Assembly: GCF_019242955.1 (NCBI RefSeq)
Contig: NZ_CP066129.1
Span: 1,798,001-1,862,000, forward strand
DNA from: Morganella morganii
GTDB taxonomy: Bacteria; Pseudomonadota; Gammaproteobacteria; Enterobacterales; Enterobacteriaceae
Reading direction: 5' to 3'
DNA: 64,000 nt
A program made the translations under genes and the position numbers. The notes below the pieces were generated by a model that was not told where the DNA came from, made no database searches, and saw only the letters and a list, made by a program, of their open reading frames with translations. This document shows positions 43,899 through 53,334 of the stretch, in pieces (the stretch's first letter is position 1; every line of letters starts with the position of its first letter).

Positions 43899-45276
43899 TT
43901 TTTCTCTCCGGCAGCACCGTCAGGATGCGGCCCAGTTTATCAAACGTTTCCTGGTATTCGTCTGCGGCACGGCTGTCGGCGACAATTCCGCCACCTGCAC
44001 GGCAATACAGGTGGTTGTTTTCTGCAATCAGTGTTCTGATCGCGATATTGGTGTCCATGGTGCCGCAGGCGCTGATATAACCGATAGCGCCGCAGTAGGC
44101 GTGGCGGCGGACAGGCTCGAGTTCTTCAATGATTTCCATCGCGCGGATTTTCGGCGCGCCGGTAATGGAACCGCCGGGAAAACAGGCCCGCAATAAATGT
44201 GCCGCCCGGCATGCCGCAGGTAATTGTGCGGTAATGGTACTGACCAGATGCCAGACCGCAGGGAACGGCTCAACAGCAAACAGCGATGGTACACTGACCG
44301 AACCCGGAAGTGCCACCCGGCCGATATCATTGCGCATCAGATCAACAATCATTAGGTTTTCCGAGCGATCTTTTTCTGACGCGGCCAGTGCCTGTTTTTC
44401 TGCCTCGTCAGCCTGCGGATCAGCCAGATGACGGGGACGGGTACCTTTGATAGGACGGGTTTCGGCGGTGCCGTCTTTCAGCCACAGGAAGCGTTCCGGC
44501 GACACAGATAGCACAGCGGCATCCGGCAGGCGGAGAAATGCGGAAAACGGCGCTTTGTTTTCGTCATTCAGCCGCAGAAAAGCCTGCCATTCATCCCCCT
44601 CATACGGGGCGGTAAATCCCTGCGATAAATTGACCTGATAACAGTCACCGGCCTGTAAATAGTCATGAATACGGGCAATACTGGCGTGATATTCCGTTTC
44701 GGTCATATCGGACTGCCAGTCACCGGTCAGGGCGAAAGGCACGGTTTCCGGTGTGGTCTGGTTTTCCAGCCAGTGCAGACGTGCGGCGGGATCAGTATAA
44801 GTGATTAATGTGGCGCAGCGGCGCTGGTGGTCAACAATCACCGCCCAGTCATAAATACCGACGGCCATGTCCGGGACAGAGAGCTCATTGCGTGCCAGCG
44901 ACGGCAGGGATTCAGTCCGTCGTCCGAGATCATATCCCCACAATCCCATGGCACCGCCCGCAAACGGATAATCATCGTGCGGCAGCGGATTCAGCCCGCA
45001 CTGTACCAGTGCAGTATCCAGTAACTGAAACGGGTCCTCATTTTGACGGACACACCGGCCCCGGCTATCTTCAGTTAAGGTTTCATCCCCCCGGGTGGTC
45101 AGGGTCATCAGGGGATCGGCGGTCAGAATATCAAAGCGGTTATGCTGATGTTGTGCACTGCCGGAGTGCAGCAGCATGGCCCAAGGCTGATGTGACAGCG
45201 GGGCAAACAGGCTCAGGGCAAGACCGGGCTGGTATTCGAGCGGTGTCAGTACAGGTACGGAATGTGATGTCATCAT
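43885..45276 (-). CDS. pabB: Aminodeoxychorismate synthase component I
   Basis: The product is 463 aa of the chorismate-binding (TrpE-like) family. It has PIKGTRPR, SEKDRSENLMIVDLMRNDIGRV, CFPGGSITGAPKIRAMEIIEELEP and the GGGIVADS end block. With PabA it makes 4-amino-4-deoxychorismate for folate. The Lys in PIKGTR is the residue that marks PabB rather than TrpE. Operon with nudL downstream; divergent from yoaH. Confidence 0.94.
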   Translation of the reverse strand: MMTSHSVPVLTPLEYQPGLALSLFAPLSHQPWAMLLHSGSAQHQHNRFDILTADPLMTLTTRGDETLTEDSRGRCVRQNEDPFQLLDTALVQCGLNPLPHDDYPFAGGAMGLWGYDLGRRTESLPSLARNELSVPDMAVGIYDWAVIVDHQRRCATLITYTDPAARLHWLENQTTPETVPFALTGDWQSDMTETEYHASIARIHDYLQAGDCYQVNLSQGFTAPYEGDEWQAFLRLNDENKAPFSAFLRLPDAAVLSVSPERFLWLKDGTAETRPIKGTRPRHLADPQADEAEKQALAASEKDRSENLMIVDLMRNDIGRVALPGSVSVPSLFAVEPFPAVWHLVSTITAQLPAACRAAHLLRACFPGGSITGAPKIRAMEIIEELEPVRRHAYCGAIGYISACGTMDTNIAIRTLIAENNHLYCRAGGGIVADSRAADEYQETFDKLGRILTVLPERKNESA

Positions 45277-45397
45277 TAAATTTGTCAGTAATCTGTGTCC
45301 GGAAACTGCCGGTTATTTTATCGGAAAACAGGCGGATGCGTACCGCCATCATTATGAGTATAATGTGTTTTTTACTGAAATGTTATAGAAGGTGATT

Positions 45398-45589
45398 ATG
45401 TTTACCGGAATGCCCGCGTTAAGTCATGAAGAACAGCAGGCCGCTGTTGAGCGTATCCATACCCTGATGCAGGAAGGAATGAGCAGTGGTGAGGCCATCG
45501 CACAGGTTGCGGCAGAGTTACGCGAACGGCATCACGGCGGTGAGCAGATCCGCGCGATGTTTGATGAGGAAGATGACGACAGCGAATAA
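45398..45589 (+). CDS. yoaH: UPF0181 protein YoaH
   Basis: The product is 63 aa, acidic and helical. The start [20 protein letters not shown] and the Glu/Asp-rich end (FDEEDDDSE) match the UPF0181 family. The divergent position next to pabB is the same as in E. coli. I chose the ATG at 45398; a GTG two codons upstream is also open. Function unknown. Confidence 0.9.
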   Translation: MFTGMPALSHEEQQAAVERIHTLMQEGMSSGEAIAQVAAELRERHHGGEQIRAMFDEEDDDSE

Positions 45590-45732
45590 CAGAAACAAAT
45601 ATTTAACAAGTGTCACAATTTCCTGATAATAAATATGTTAGTTTGTATCAATAAGCATTAAGTAAAATTTGATTAAGCGCTATTGTATAAAAATGACATT
45701 TAGTCTCTTTCGGGATTAAAACAGGAGGTTTT

Positions 45733-46116
45733 ATGAAAGCAATGAATCTGTTCACCCGTACCGGATTGGCAGGTGCAGGTATTCTGCTGGCATTTACCGT
45801 CAGCGCACAGGCGCCGGCGACAGCAGAAGTCAAAAATGAGCGTATGGTGACGTTCCCGTCGTGCGAATCGCTGAACAAAGATCAGATAGCGGCACAGGTG
45901 AAATATGATTTTGTGCAGAGCCGTTACCCGCGCTGGCAGGATGATAAAGCGCTGCTGGGCAGCAAGCCGGTTGCCTGGGTGAATGTGGCGGAAGTGACTG
46001 AGAAAGACGGTAATTACAGCGTGCCGCTGGTAGTGCGCGGCTCGAAAAAGCAGGTCAGCTATACCGTTGATATCAATTGTGCGGCAAAAACCATGACTTA
46101 CGGTCTGCCGCAGTAA
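45733..46116 (+). CDS. yebF: YebF family secreted protein
   Basis: The product is 127 aa with a signal peptide (about 1-26, VSAQA). The mature part has two cysteines, in FPSCES and DINCAA, which should form a disulfide, and the family segments VTFPSCE and DKALLGSKPVAWV. YebF of E. coli is exported to the periplasm and reaches the medium through porins; its task is unknown. An AGGAGG box precedes the ATG. The gene is convergent with holE across five hairpins. Confidence 0.88.
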   Translation: MKAMNLFTRTGLAGAGILLAFTVSAQAPATAEVKNERMVTFPSCESLNKDQIAAQVKYDFVQSRYPRWQDDKALLGSKPVAWVNVAEVTEKDGNYSVPLVVRGSKKQVSYTVDINCAAKTMTYGLPQ

Positions 46117-46140
46117 TGACACTGACGGTTAAACCGTAAA

Positions 46141-46324
46141 AAGGCGTGCAACTGCACGCCTTAATATTGCAGACAAAGCAGGATAAAACGCGGTTTTTCC
46201 TGCTTTGTGTTATCAGCCGAAAATCAATAAATTGATTTTCCTGATTTATTTTTACAATATTTGTCGGTCGTCGCCAACCCCTGCGGGTTTGTCGACGGCC
46301 TGAAGGCGTGCTCAGGCACGCCTT
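46141..46324. terminator. Five consecutive hairpins between yebF and holE
   Basis: Five inverted repeats follow one another in this convergent gap. AAGGCGTGCA/TGCACGCCTT lies at 46141-46162, CAAAGCAGGA/TCCTGCTTTG at 46174-46207, GAAAATCAAT/ATTGATTTTC at 46219-46240, an imperfect GTCGTCGCCAACCC/GGGTTTGTCGACGGC at 46267-46299, and AAGGCGTGC/GCACGCCTT at 46303-46324. The first and last share the same stem. They probably end both transcripts, but five in a row is unusual. Confidence 0.75.
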
Positions 46325-46332
46325 TATTATAT

Positions 46333-46566
46333 TCAGCGTTTGGCGTTCGGCTCATACGGCAGGCGGGATAATCCGGCACTGCGCTGACGGTAAAACACCA
46401 GACGTTCGGCAAAATAGGCACGCAGGGATTCCGGCAGTGTCTGCTGCACCTGCTCGGCGATCACCGGCATATTATAGCGCTCTTTAAAGGCGACACCGGA
46501 TGCGGCTAAGTCCGCATTGATTTTATCCATCTCTTCCTGACTGAGTTCGGCAAGATTATAACCCAC
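46333..46566 (-). CDS. holE: DNA polymerase III subunit theta
   Basis: The product is 77 aa and matches HolE almost throughout: the start [20 protein letters not shown], the block [18 protein letters not shown] and the end SRLPYEP. Theta binds the epsilon proofreading subunit in the polymerase III core. The neighbourhood (ftnA, copC/copD genes, yebF) is close to that in E. coli. The 3' end is convergent with yebF. Confidence 0.93.
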   Translation of the reverse strand: MGYNLAELSQEEMDKINADLAASGVAFKERYNMPVIAEQVQQTLPESLRAYFAERLVFYRQRSAGLSRLPYEPNAKR

Positions 46567-46803
46567 GATATGCTCCTGTAACGGCTGACGGCCTTAACTT
46601 AACTGAGCTTCCGCCGGACTGCAAGCCCGGATTAAAGCGTATTCAGTTTGCCAGTAAAGAGAATGCGATTAATTCTGATTATCTTTACAAAATCATTTTG
46701 TTTTCAATATGTTGTGAAGTTATTAAATAGCACTTTTCTTCCCGGCAGGAGTGTGCATAATGACCGCAGATGATGAAATAAACTATTACTCAGGAGCCTG
46801 TAT

Positions 46804-47310
46804 ATGTTAAAGACGGATATGGTCAAACAACTGAATGCCCAGCTGAATCTTGAATTCTATTCCTCGAATTTATATCTGCAGATGAGCGCATGGTGTGCTG
46901 ATAAAGGTTACGAGGGTGCTGCCGCATTTTTAAAAGCGCATGCCGCGGAAGAAATGGAACATATGCAGCGCCTGTTTAATTATCTCAGCGATACCGGCGC
47001 GATGCCGCTGCTGGGAGCCATCGATGCACCACCGACTGAATTCGGTTCAGTGAGTGAAGTTTTCACTCTGACGCTGGAGCATGAAAAATTAATTACTGAT
47101 GAAATTAATAAACTGGTACATGCTGCGCTGACCTCACAGGATTACTCCACCTTTAACTTCCTGCAATGGTATGTGGCTGAACAACACGAAGAAGAAAAAC
47201 TGTTCAAATCTGTACTGGATAAATTTGCGATGGTGGGTGACAGCGGTAAATCGATGTTCCTGCTGGATAAAGATCTGGGTCGCATGGCGAGCGAGCCTTC
47301 AGCAAGCTGA
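46804..47310 (+). CDS. ftnA: Non-haem ferritin
   Basis: The product is 168 aa, a four-helix bundle that assembles as a 24-mer iron store. The ferroxidase ligands are visible in [30 protein letters not shown] and [13 protein letters not shown]. It is closest to FtnA in length and in the [19 protein letters not shown] block. An AGGAGC box precedes the ATG. Monocistronic. Confidence 0.94.
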   Translation: MLKTDMVKQLNAQLNLEFYSSNLYLQMSAWCADKGYEGAAAFLKAHAAEEMEHMQRLFNYLSDTGAMPLLGAIDAPPTEFGSVSEVFTLTLEHEKLITDEINKLVHAALTSQDYSTFNFLQWYVAEQHEEEKLFKSVLDKFAMVGDSGKSMFLLDKDLGRMASEPSAS

Positions 47311-47501
47311 TTATTGCTGACAGCATTATTATTTATAATATAACCACACAATTATCATAATGTACTGATATTTGTGTGGTTTTTATTTGTGTTACCGATC
47401 ACAAAAAACACTCTCCGGCCTGTGAAGGTTTCCGCAATACCCCTGGTTGCGCTAGTATGTCCCGCATAATTACATCACCTGCAAAAATGAGGCATACCAT
47501 T

Positions 47502-47885
47502 ATGTTAACTAACCTGACGGCGCACTGGCGCAAATTATCTGCTGTTGTTGTTTTATTCGTTGGTTTATCCGGCCAGCAGGCTTTCGCGCATGCGCATGTC
47601 AAAACGCTGGTACCGGCGGCTGATACCGCAGTGACCGGATCGCCTGAACATATCTCACTGGACTTCTCCGAAGGTATTGAACTTAAATTCAGTAAAATCA
47701 GTGTGAAAGATGCACAGAATAAGAGTGTGGCAGCCGGAAAACCGGAACTGGCGGAAGGGAATGATACCCGTCTGATCCTCCCGCTGACGGAAACGCTGCC
47801 TGCCGGTGTCTATCATGTCGAATGGAAAGTGGTTTCTGTTGACGGACATAAAACCAACGGTGCCTATCAGTTTACGGTGAAATAA
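47502..47885 (+). CDS. yobA: CopC-type periplasmic copper-binding protein (YobA)
   Basis: The product is 127 aa from the ATG at 47502 (GAGG nine bases upstream); the frame is open to 47376 without support. A signal peptide ends in QQAFA, and the mature chain begins HAHVKTLVP. This N-terminal His is the Cu(II) brace of CopC. The C-terminal VDGHKTNGAYQFTV holds the second His. It is the first gene of a three-gene set with the CopD-like membrane protein and yebY, as in E. coli. Confidence 0.88.
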   Translation: MLTNLTAHWRKLSAVVVLFVGLSGQQAFAHAHVKTLVPAADTAVTGSPEHISLDFSEGIELKFSKISVKDAQNKSVAAGKPELAEGNDTRLILPLTETLPAGVYHVEWKVVSVDGHKTNGAYQFTVK

Positions 47886-47892
47886 GCCGGTT

Positions 47893-48792
47893 ATGGAACT
47901 GACACCGGAAGCGCTGCTGATTATCTGCCGCTTCATTCATTTTACGGCCGTGATGCTCCTTGCGGGCTGCGGCCTGTTCTCTGTCCTGCTCTCCGGTGAC
48001 CGGGTGGCGCTGCTGCTGCGGGTCAGGCTTCGTTACACTGCGCGCTGTGCAGCGGTGCTCGCGGCTCTGACAACCGTTCTCTGGCTGCTGTTACAGGCAG
48101 CACTGATGGGGGATGGCTGGGCAGATATGCGGGACCCGGACATTATATCCGCCGTACTGTCGACATCTTTCGGGGAGATCTGGCGCTGGCAACTGGTGCT
48201 TGCGGTGGTTCTCTGCGGCGGACTGCTTCTGCCGGCCGGCAGAGCACAAAGTTCGCTGTTCCTGGTGTGTGCGGCTGTGATGCTGGCGCTGCATGCGTTT
48301 ACCGGCCACGGTATGCTGTACAGCGGCTGGGCGGGGCGGTTATATCAGCTTAATCAGGTTGTTCATCTTCTCAGTGCTGCTTACTGGTTCGGCGGATTAT
48401 GGCCGTTCCTGGTCTGTCTGCTGATCCTGCTCCGGCGGGACACGCTTGCCGAGGGGCTGCCAAAGGACGTTACCGCGACACTGATCCGTTTTTCAAACCT
48501 GGGTCACCTTGCTGTCTTCCTGGTACTGGCAACCGGCCTTATCAGCACTCTGATGCTGCTGCCGGACTGGCCGCAGTGGAGCGGCAGTGATTATCAGGCA
48601 CTGTTGTGGCTGAAAACCGGGCTGGTACTGACGATGGTCCTGCTGGCGGTAATCAACCGTTATGCGGTAGTACCGAAAATCGCACAATCAGGCCGCTTCC
48701 GCCTGTTGATGATTAACAGCTGGATTGAGATAATTCTCGGCACACTGGCCATTTTAATGGTGGCGATTTTTGCAACTTATCAGCCTGCGTAA
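47893..48792 (+). CDS. yebZ: CopD-type copper-handling membrane protein (YebZ)
   Basis: The product is 299 aa with eight hydrophobic segments, the CopD layout, with His residues near helix ends (FIHFTAVMLL, ALHAFTGHGMLY, NQVVHLL). It starts seven bases after the CopC-type gene. The pair is thought to move copper between periplasm and cytoplasm, perhaps for cuproenzyme loading. Regulation is not visible. Confidence 0.88.
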   Translation: MELTPEALLIICRFIHFTAVMLLAGCGLFSVLLSGDRVALLLRVRLRYTARCAAVLAALTTVLWLLLQAALMGDGWADMRDPDIISAVLSTSFGEIWRWQLVLAVVLCGGLLLPAGRAQSSLFLVCAAVMLALHAFTGHGMLYSGWAGRLYQLNQVVHLLSAAYWFGGLWPFLVCLLILLRRDTLAEGLPKDVTATLIRFSNLGHLAVFLVLATGLISTLMLLPDWPQWSGSDYQALLWLKTGLVLTMVLLAVINRYAVVPKIAQSGRFRLLMINSWIEIILGTLAILMVAIFATYQPA

Positions 48793-48823
48793 CTCTCCGG
48801 CGGGCTGACAACCGGGACATACG

Positions 48824-49162
48824 ATGATGAAAGCTCTGGCATTAATTCCTCTTTTACTGGCGGGAGCGGCACAGGCTGCGCCGCTGAAAACCATCAGCAA
48901 ATTCCAGTTTGGTGAGAAATGGCCGTTTACCCGTGAGGAAGTGATGCTCAACTGCCGGGACGGAAATGCACTGTGGGTGATTAATCCGTCCACACTGATG
49001 TCATACCCGCTGAATGATGTGGCGGCACAACAGGCGAAAGAGCAGAAAATAAAAGTGACTGATCTCTCAGTTATTACATTAAAACAACCCGGAAACCCGG
49101 AAAAAGAGATGGATCTGACCCCGGTGAAAGAGGCTGCCGGTGCGCTGTGTGGTGATAAATAA
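48824..49162 (+). CDS. yebY: YebY family (DUF2511) periplasmic protein
   Basis: The product is 112 aa with a signal peptide (about 1-18, AQA). Two cysteines (LNCRDG and GALCGDK) are placed for a disulfide. The KWPFTREEVMLNCRDGNALWVI block matches YebY. It is the third gene of the copper-linked set, 31 bases after yebZ. Function not established; the operon suggests a copper-related role. SdsR lies downstream. Confidence 0.88.
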   Translation: MMKALALIPLLLAGAAQAAPLKTISKFQFGEKWPFTREEVMLNCRDGNALWVINPSTLMSYPLNDVAAQQAKEQKIKVTDLSVITLKQPGNPEKEMDLTPVKEAAGALCGDK

Positions 49163-49291
49163 CACATATTAATTATGAAATTTAACGATTAATATTCGGT
49201 TATTAATTAACCAACTGAAATATAAGCCATTTAAATCAGATATATGTTAACGATTTGATAAATAAATATTTTGCATATGTAACCAAACCGA

Positions 49292-49403
49292 CTAATCTTA
49301 ATCATGTAGGTTGTACGATATTTTCAATGGCAATTTTAGCGCACGGCTCGCTACGAGCCTTTTTCCCTGGACCGGATAGAGGACTTTATCCGGTCTCTTT
49401 TTT
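49292..49403 (+). ncRNA. sdsR: SdsR (RyeB) small RNA with sigma-S-type promoter
   Basis: The segment GCAATTTTAGCGCACGGCTC, then the GAGCC stem and TTTTCCCTGGACC, then a GACCGGATA/TATCCGGTC terminator hairpin (49370-49395) and a T run to 49403, match the SdsR RNA of E. coli and Salmonella. It also has the same place beside yebY. A CTAATCT box at 49292-49298 fits the sigma-S -10 element and puts the 5' end near 49304, giving about 100 nt. SdsR is Hfq-dependent, accumulates in stationary phase and represses several mRNAs. Confidence 0.88.
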
Positions 49404-49541
49404 ATTCCCGCCGTTTTTTCTCTCCTTATTCCCGGAAAATGTGAAAGGATTTGTAATTATTCCTATAGGGCTGCCTTGTTATTTGATATAAATTAAACAT
49501 TACTTTAACCGGATATTTAACCCGTAACTGTAGTGTGACAC

Positions 49542-50039
49542 ATGAACAAACTCGCGTTTTATCAGGATTTAACCCGCCGTTTAACATCGCTCATCAGTGA
49601 TGAGAAGGATGTCATCGCAACACTGTCCAATGTCAGTGCTGTCCTGTTTGATGAACTGGAACAGATAAACTGGGCCGGATTCTATCTTCTCCAGGGTGAT
49701 ACCCTTGTGCTGGGACCGTTTCAGGGCAAAGTCGCCTGTGTCCGTATTCCTGCGGGGCGGGGTGTCTGCGGAACGGCGGTTGCGCAGGGACGGGTCATCC
49801 GTGTGGATGATGTGCATGATTTCGCCGGACATATTGCCTGTGATTCGGCCAGTAACTCAGAAATCGTGTTGCCGCTTATCGTAAATGGTCAGATTATCGG
49901 CGTGCTGGATATCGACAGCCCGATTTTTAATCGTTTTGATAATAATGATGAAATTGGTCTCAAAGCCTTGAATGACGCGCTCTGCGCACATCTTGCAACG
50001 TGCTTTATGCCGAAATATCGTGAAATGATCGCAAGTTAG
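49542..50039 (+). CDS. msrC: Free methionine-(R)-sulfoxide reductase
   Basis: The product is 165 aa, a single GAF domain. The three redox cysteines of the family are visible in KVACVRIP, GRGVCGTAV and IACDSASNSEIVLPL. It reduces free methionine-R-sulfoxide with thioredoxin. The neighbourhood (msrC, then proQ and prc on the same strand) is as in E. coli. Confidence 0.93.
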   Translation: MNKLAFYQDLTRRLTSLISDEKDVIATLSNVSAVLFDELEQINWAGFYLLQGDTLVLGPFQGKVACVRIPAGRGVCGTAVAQGRVIRVDDVHDFAGHIACDSASNSEIVLPLIVNGQIIGVLDIDSPIFNRFDNNDEIGLKALNDALCAHLATCFMPKYREMIAS

Positions 50040-50134
50040 GCCTCCGGGAGCATAGCATTTGTCTGCAACACTATTATAATGACGCCTGTTCATGCCTGCT
50101 GGTTGGCAAAGCACCGTTGTAATCAGGAAAATTC

Positions 50135-50827
50135 ATGGAAAATCAACCCAAGTTGAATAGCAGTAAAGAAATTATTTCATTTTTGGCTCAGCGCTTCCCG
50201 CAATGTTTTGTGGCAGAAGGCGAAGCCCGTCCGCTGAAAATCGGCATCTTCCGCGATATCGTCAGTCGTATCACTGAAGAAGATGGTATCAGTAAAACAC
50301 AGTTACGTACCGCACTGCGGATGTACACCTCGAGCTGGCGCTACCTGTACGGCGTTAAAGAAGGGGCTAAACGTGTTGATCTGGATGGTAACGATTGCGG
50401 CGATCTGGAAGCGGAACATGTTGAACATGCCCGTACCCAGTTAACGGAAGCTAAAGCCAGAGTCCAGGCACAGCGCGCGCAGAAACGTGAGCAGGAAGGC
50501 GGGAAAAAACCACGTCAGGCAGATAAAGCTGCCGCTGACTCCCGCAGCAGCCGTACGGACAAGCCTAAAGCGCCGCGTACCGGCAAAGCTCAGTCGCCAA
50601 AATCCGCTGACGCACCACGTAAACCACGTGCACCCCGTCCCGAATCTCAGTCTGAACTGACACCAATTACTGATATTCAGGCACTGAAGGTTGGACAGCA
50701 ACTGAAAGTGACAGTCGGTTCCGGCGTTATGGATGCGCAGGTTCTCGAGATCACCAAAGACGGTGTACGTGTTCAGCTGCCTTCAGGGTTGGCAATGATC
50801 GTGCGTGCGGAACACTTAAAATTCTGA
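50135..50827 (+). CDS. proQ: RNA chaperone ProQ
   Basis: The product is 230 aa. The N-terminal FinO/ProQ domain (about 1-118) has [19 protein letters not shown] and [13 protein letters not shown] Lys/Arg/Ala/Pro linker (about 119-180) follows, then a small C-terminal beta domain ([19 protein letters not shown]). ProQ binds structured small RNAs and 3' ends. It is 18 bases from prc and probably co-transcribed with it. Confidence 0.95.
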   Translation: MENQPKLNSSKEIISFLAQRFPQCFVAEGEARPLKIGIFRDIVSRITEEDGISKTQLRTALRMYTSSWRYLYGVKEGAKRVDLDGNDCGDLEAEHVEHARTQLTEAKARVQAQRAQKREQEGGKKPRQADKAAADSRSSRTDKPKAPRTGKAQSPKSADAPRKPRAPRPESQSELTPITDIQALKVGQQLKVTVGSGVMDAQVLEITKDGVRVQLPSGLAMIVRAEHLKF

Positions 50828-50845
50828 TACGGAGTCAACCGAGGC

Positions 50846-52891
50846 ATGAACAAATTTTTACCCCTGGCGTTGCTCATCGGATTCAGTTTAACCGGCAATA
50901 CGATGGCAAAAACCGGCACCACTGCGCTGCCGGATGTCAAAATCAGCCAGTTACCGGATACTCAGCAGGCACCGGAGCACTCCACGGTCAGTGAGCGTGT
51001 GACATCCCGGTTTCTGCACTCCCATTACCGCCAGTTTCAGCTGGACCCGGAATTTTCAGCGAAAATCCTGGAACGCTATCTGAATCTGCTGGATTACAGC
51101 CATAACGTCTTTTTAGCGTCTGATGTGGCGAAATTCAGCAAAAATAAAGCAGATGTCGGCAACTATCTCCGCAAAGGGGAGTTACAGCCGTTATATGATC
51201 TGTTTAATCTGTCACAGAAACGCCGTTTCGAGCGCTTTCAGTATGCGCTGAACCGTCTGAAACAGCCGATGAATTTTGACGGCGATGATGTCATTGATGT
51301 GGACCGCAGCAAAGCACCGTGGCCGCAGACAGAAGCCGAGCTGGACAAACTGTGGGATGCCAAAGTCAAATATGACTGGCTGACCCTGAAACTGTCCGGC
51401 AAAGATGACAACGAAATCAAAGAAACCCTCACCAAGCGCTATACCTATGCCCTTAAGCGTCTGACTCAGACCAAAAGTGAGGATGTCTTTCAGCTGATCA
51501 TGACCGCGTTTGCCCGCGAGATCGATCCGCACACCAGTTATCTCTCCCCGCGCAATACCGAGCAGTTTAACTCTGAAATGAGCCTGTCTCTGGAAGGCAT
51601 CGGTGCCGTGCTGCGGATGGATGATGATTATACGGTGATTAATTCACTGGTCGCCGGTGGTCCTGCGCTGAAGAGCAAAGAACTGGCGGTCGGGGATAAA
51701 ATTCTGGCTGTCGGCCAGACCGGAAAGCCGATGGTGGATGTGGTCGGCTGGCGTCTGGATGACGTGGTATCGCAGATCAAAGGCGCCAAAGGCAGTAAAG
51801 TTCGCCTCGAAGTGCTGGGTGATACCAAAGGTGCCAAACCGCGTATTGTCACCCTGACCCGTGAGCAGATCCGCCTGGAAGACAGAGCGGTGAAAATGAC
51901 CATCAAACAGGTCGGCGACCAGAAAGTCGCGGTGCTCAATATTCCGGGTTTCTATGTGGGTCTGACCAATGACACCAAAACTCAGCTGCAGAAACTGGCG
52001 AAAGAGAAAGTGGATGCGGTGATTATCGACCTGCGCGGTAACGGCGGTGGTGCACTGACTGAAGCGGTGGATCTGTCCGGTCTGTTTATCACCAGTGGTC
52101 CGGTGGTGCAGGTGCGGGATAATAACGGCCGTGTCCGTGAAGATGCTGACAGCGATGATGTCATTTACTACAAAGGTCCGCTGGTGGTGATGGTTGACCG
52201 CCTGAGTGCTTCCGCGTCTGAGATTTTTGCGGCAGCGATGCAGGATTACGGCCGTGCACTGATTGTCGGTGAGCCGACCTTCGGTAAAGGAACTGTGCAG
52301 CAGCACCGTCCGGTCAGCCGGATTTACGATCAGATGCTGCGCCCGGAATGGCCGGATTTAGGTTCTGTGCAATATACCATCCAGAAATTCTACCGTATCA
52401 ACGGCGGCAGTACCCAGCGTAAAGGGGTAACCCCGGATATCATTATGCCGACCGGCTTTGATAACGACGATATCGGTGAAAGTTTTGAGGATAATGCACT
52501 GCCGTGGGACAGCATTGCCCCGGCGGAGTATTCACAGACTGATATTATCCGTAAAGCGGTACCTGAACTGGCACAGAAATATCAGGAACGTTCAAAAGCC
52601 GATCCGGAATTCGGATATATTTATGAAGATCTGACCCGGTTTAAGGCGAATAAACCAACACAGTATATTATCTCTCTGAATTACGCGAAGCGTGATAAAG
52701 AAGATAAAGAACTGGAAGGGATCAGACTGAAACGGATTAATGAACGTTATGCCCGTGAAGGTAAGAAACCGCTGGCGAATCTGGAGGCACTGCCGAAAGA
52801 TTACGAAGGACCGGATGCGTATCTTGATGAAACCGTTAAGATTGCCGCTGACCTGGCCAAAGTGCCTGATATCGCAAAAAGCGCACAATAA
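50846..52891 (+). CDS. prc: Tail-specific protease (carboxy-terminal protease)
   Basis: The product is 681 aa with a signal peptide (about 1-21). A PDZ domain (about 240-325) precedes the serine-protease core. The catalytic dyad is S456 in LSASASEIF and K481 in PTFGKGTV, 25 residues apart as in E. coli Prc. It trims penicillin-binding protein 3 and degrades proteins with nonpolar C termini in the periplasm. The htpX gene that follows prc in E. coli is absent here. Confidence 0.95.
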   Translation: MNKFLPLALLIGFSLTGNTMAKTGTTALPDVKISQLPDTQQAPEHSTVSERVTSRFLHSHYRQFQLDPEFSAKILERYLNLLDYSHNVFLASDVAKFSKNKADVGNYLRKGELQPLYDLFNLSQKRRFERFQYALNRLKQPMNFDGDDVIDVDRSKAPWPQTEAELDKLWDAKVKYDWLTLKLSGKDDNEIKETLTKRYTYALKRLTQTKSEDVFQLIMTAFAREIDPHTSYLSPRNTEQFNSEMSLSLEGIGAVLRMDDDYTVINSLVAGGPALKSKELAVGDKILAVGQTGKPMVDVVGWRLDDVVSQIKGAKGSKVRLEVLGDTKGAKPRIVTLTREQIRLEDRAVKMTIKQVGDQKVAVLNIPGFYVGLTNDTKTQLQKLAKEKVDAVIIDLRGNGGGALTEAVDLSGLFITSGPVVQVRDNNGRVREDADSDDVIYYKGPLVVMVDRLSASASEIFAAAMQDYGRALIVGEPTFGKGTVQQHRPVSRIYDQMLRPEWPDLGSVQYTIQKFYRINGGSTQRKGVTPDIIMPTGFDNDDIGESFEDNALPWDSIAPAEYSQTDIIRKAVPELAQKYQERSKADPEFGYIYEDLTRFKANKPTQYIISLNYAKRDKEDKELEGIRLKRINERYAREGKKPLANLEALPKDYEGPDAYLDETVKIAADLAKVPDIAKSAQ

Positions 52892-52920
52892 ACCGTTAGT
52901 TGCGGAATAACATAAATAAA

Positions 52921-52950
52921 AAAATCGACAGCATTTGAGCTGTCGATTTT
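52921..52950. terminator. Bidirectional terminator after prc
   Basis: AAAATCGACAGC/GCTGTCGATTTT form a twelve-base-pair stem with a six-base loop, followed by TTTT on the plus strand and TTTATTT on the minus strand. It can end prc and also a minus-strand transcript carrying the 28-codon ORF at 53000-53086. Confidence 0.92.
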
Positions 52951-52999
52951 TTTTGTGCCGCATAAATAACAGCGGCACCGGCAATTTGTCGCGTCTTAA

Positions 53000-53086
53000 T
53001 TAAAAGAAGTGCGGTACAGAAATTGTCATAACTGCAGTGGTAATACGATCGAAAGTTGTTTTTGTGGATTTAATTAATTTAGCCAT
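53000..53086 (-). CDS. Candidate 28-aa peptide with strong ribosome-binding site
   Basis: On the minus strand a perfect GGAGGA lies six bases before ATG (53086) and opens a 28-codon frame, MAKLIKSTKTTFDRITTAVM and a further eight residues ending VPHFF. The peptide is basic in its first third and more hydrophobic at the end. It is alone in a 440-bp gap between two plus-strand genes. A terminator suited to this strand lies 50 bases downstream. I know no homologue. The Shine-Dalgarno and terminator together make expression likely. Confidence 0.55.
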   Translation of the reverse strand: MAKLIKSTKTTFDRITTAVMTISVPHFF

Positions 53087-53334
53087 AACAATTCCTCCAT
53101 TATTTCTGAAAATAATGTTCAATACTCAGGTGAACGTGTTTATCTGTTAATCTAAAATGGTACAGTCAATGTGCTGTATCGTTGGGGTGTACTTTACTCA
53201 TTAGTGTGAGTTCAATCAAGTTTTCACTAAAAAGAAGTTGAGCATAATAAAATCAATTTTAACTCAAAAAACAGACAGTTTCGTAAAGAAAACAGTACAC
53301 CTTATAACGGTACGCGAAAAACAAAGGAACTCTG

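Noticed and set aside
49255-49491. 78-codon plus-strand ORF downstream of yebY
   Set aside because: It is the SdsR RNA and its promoter read as protein.
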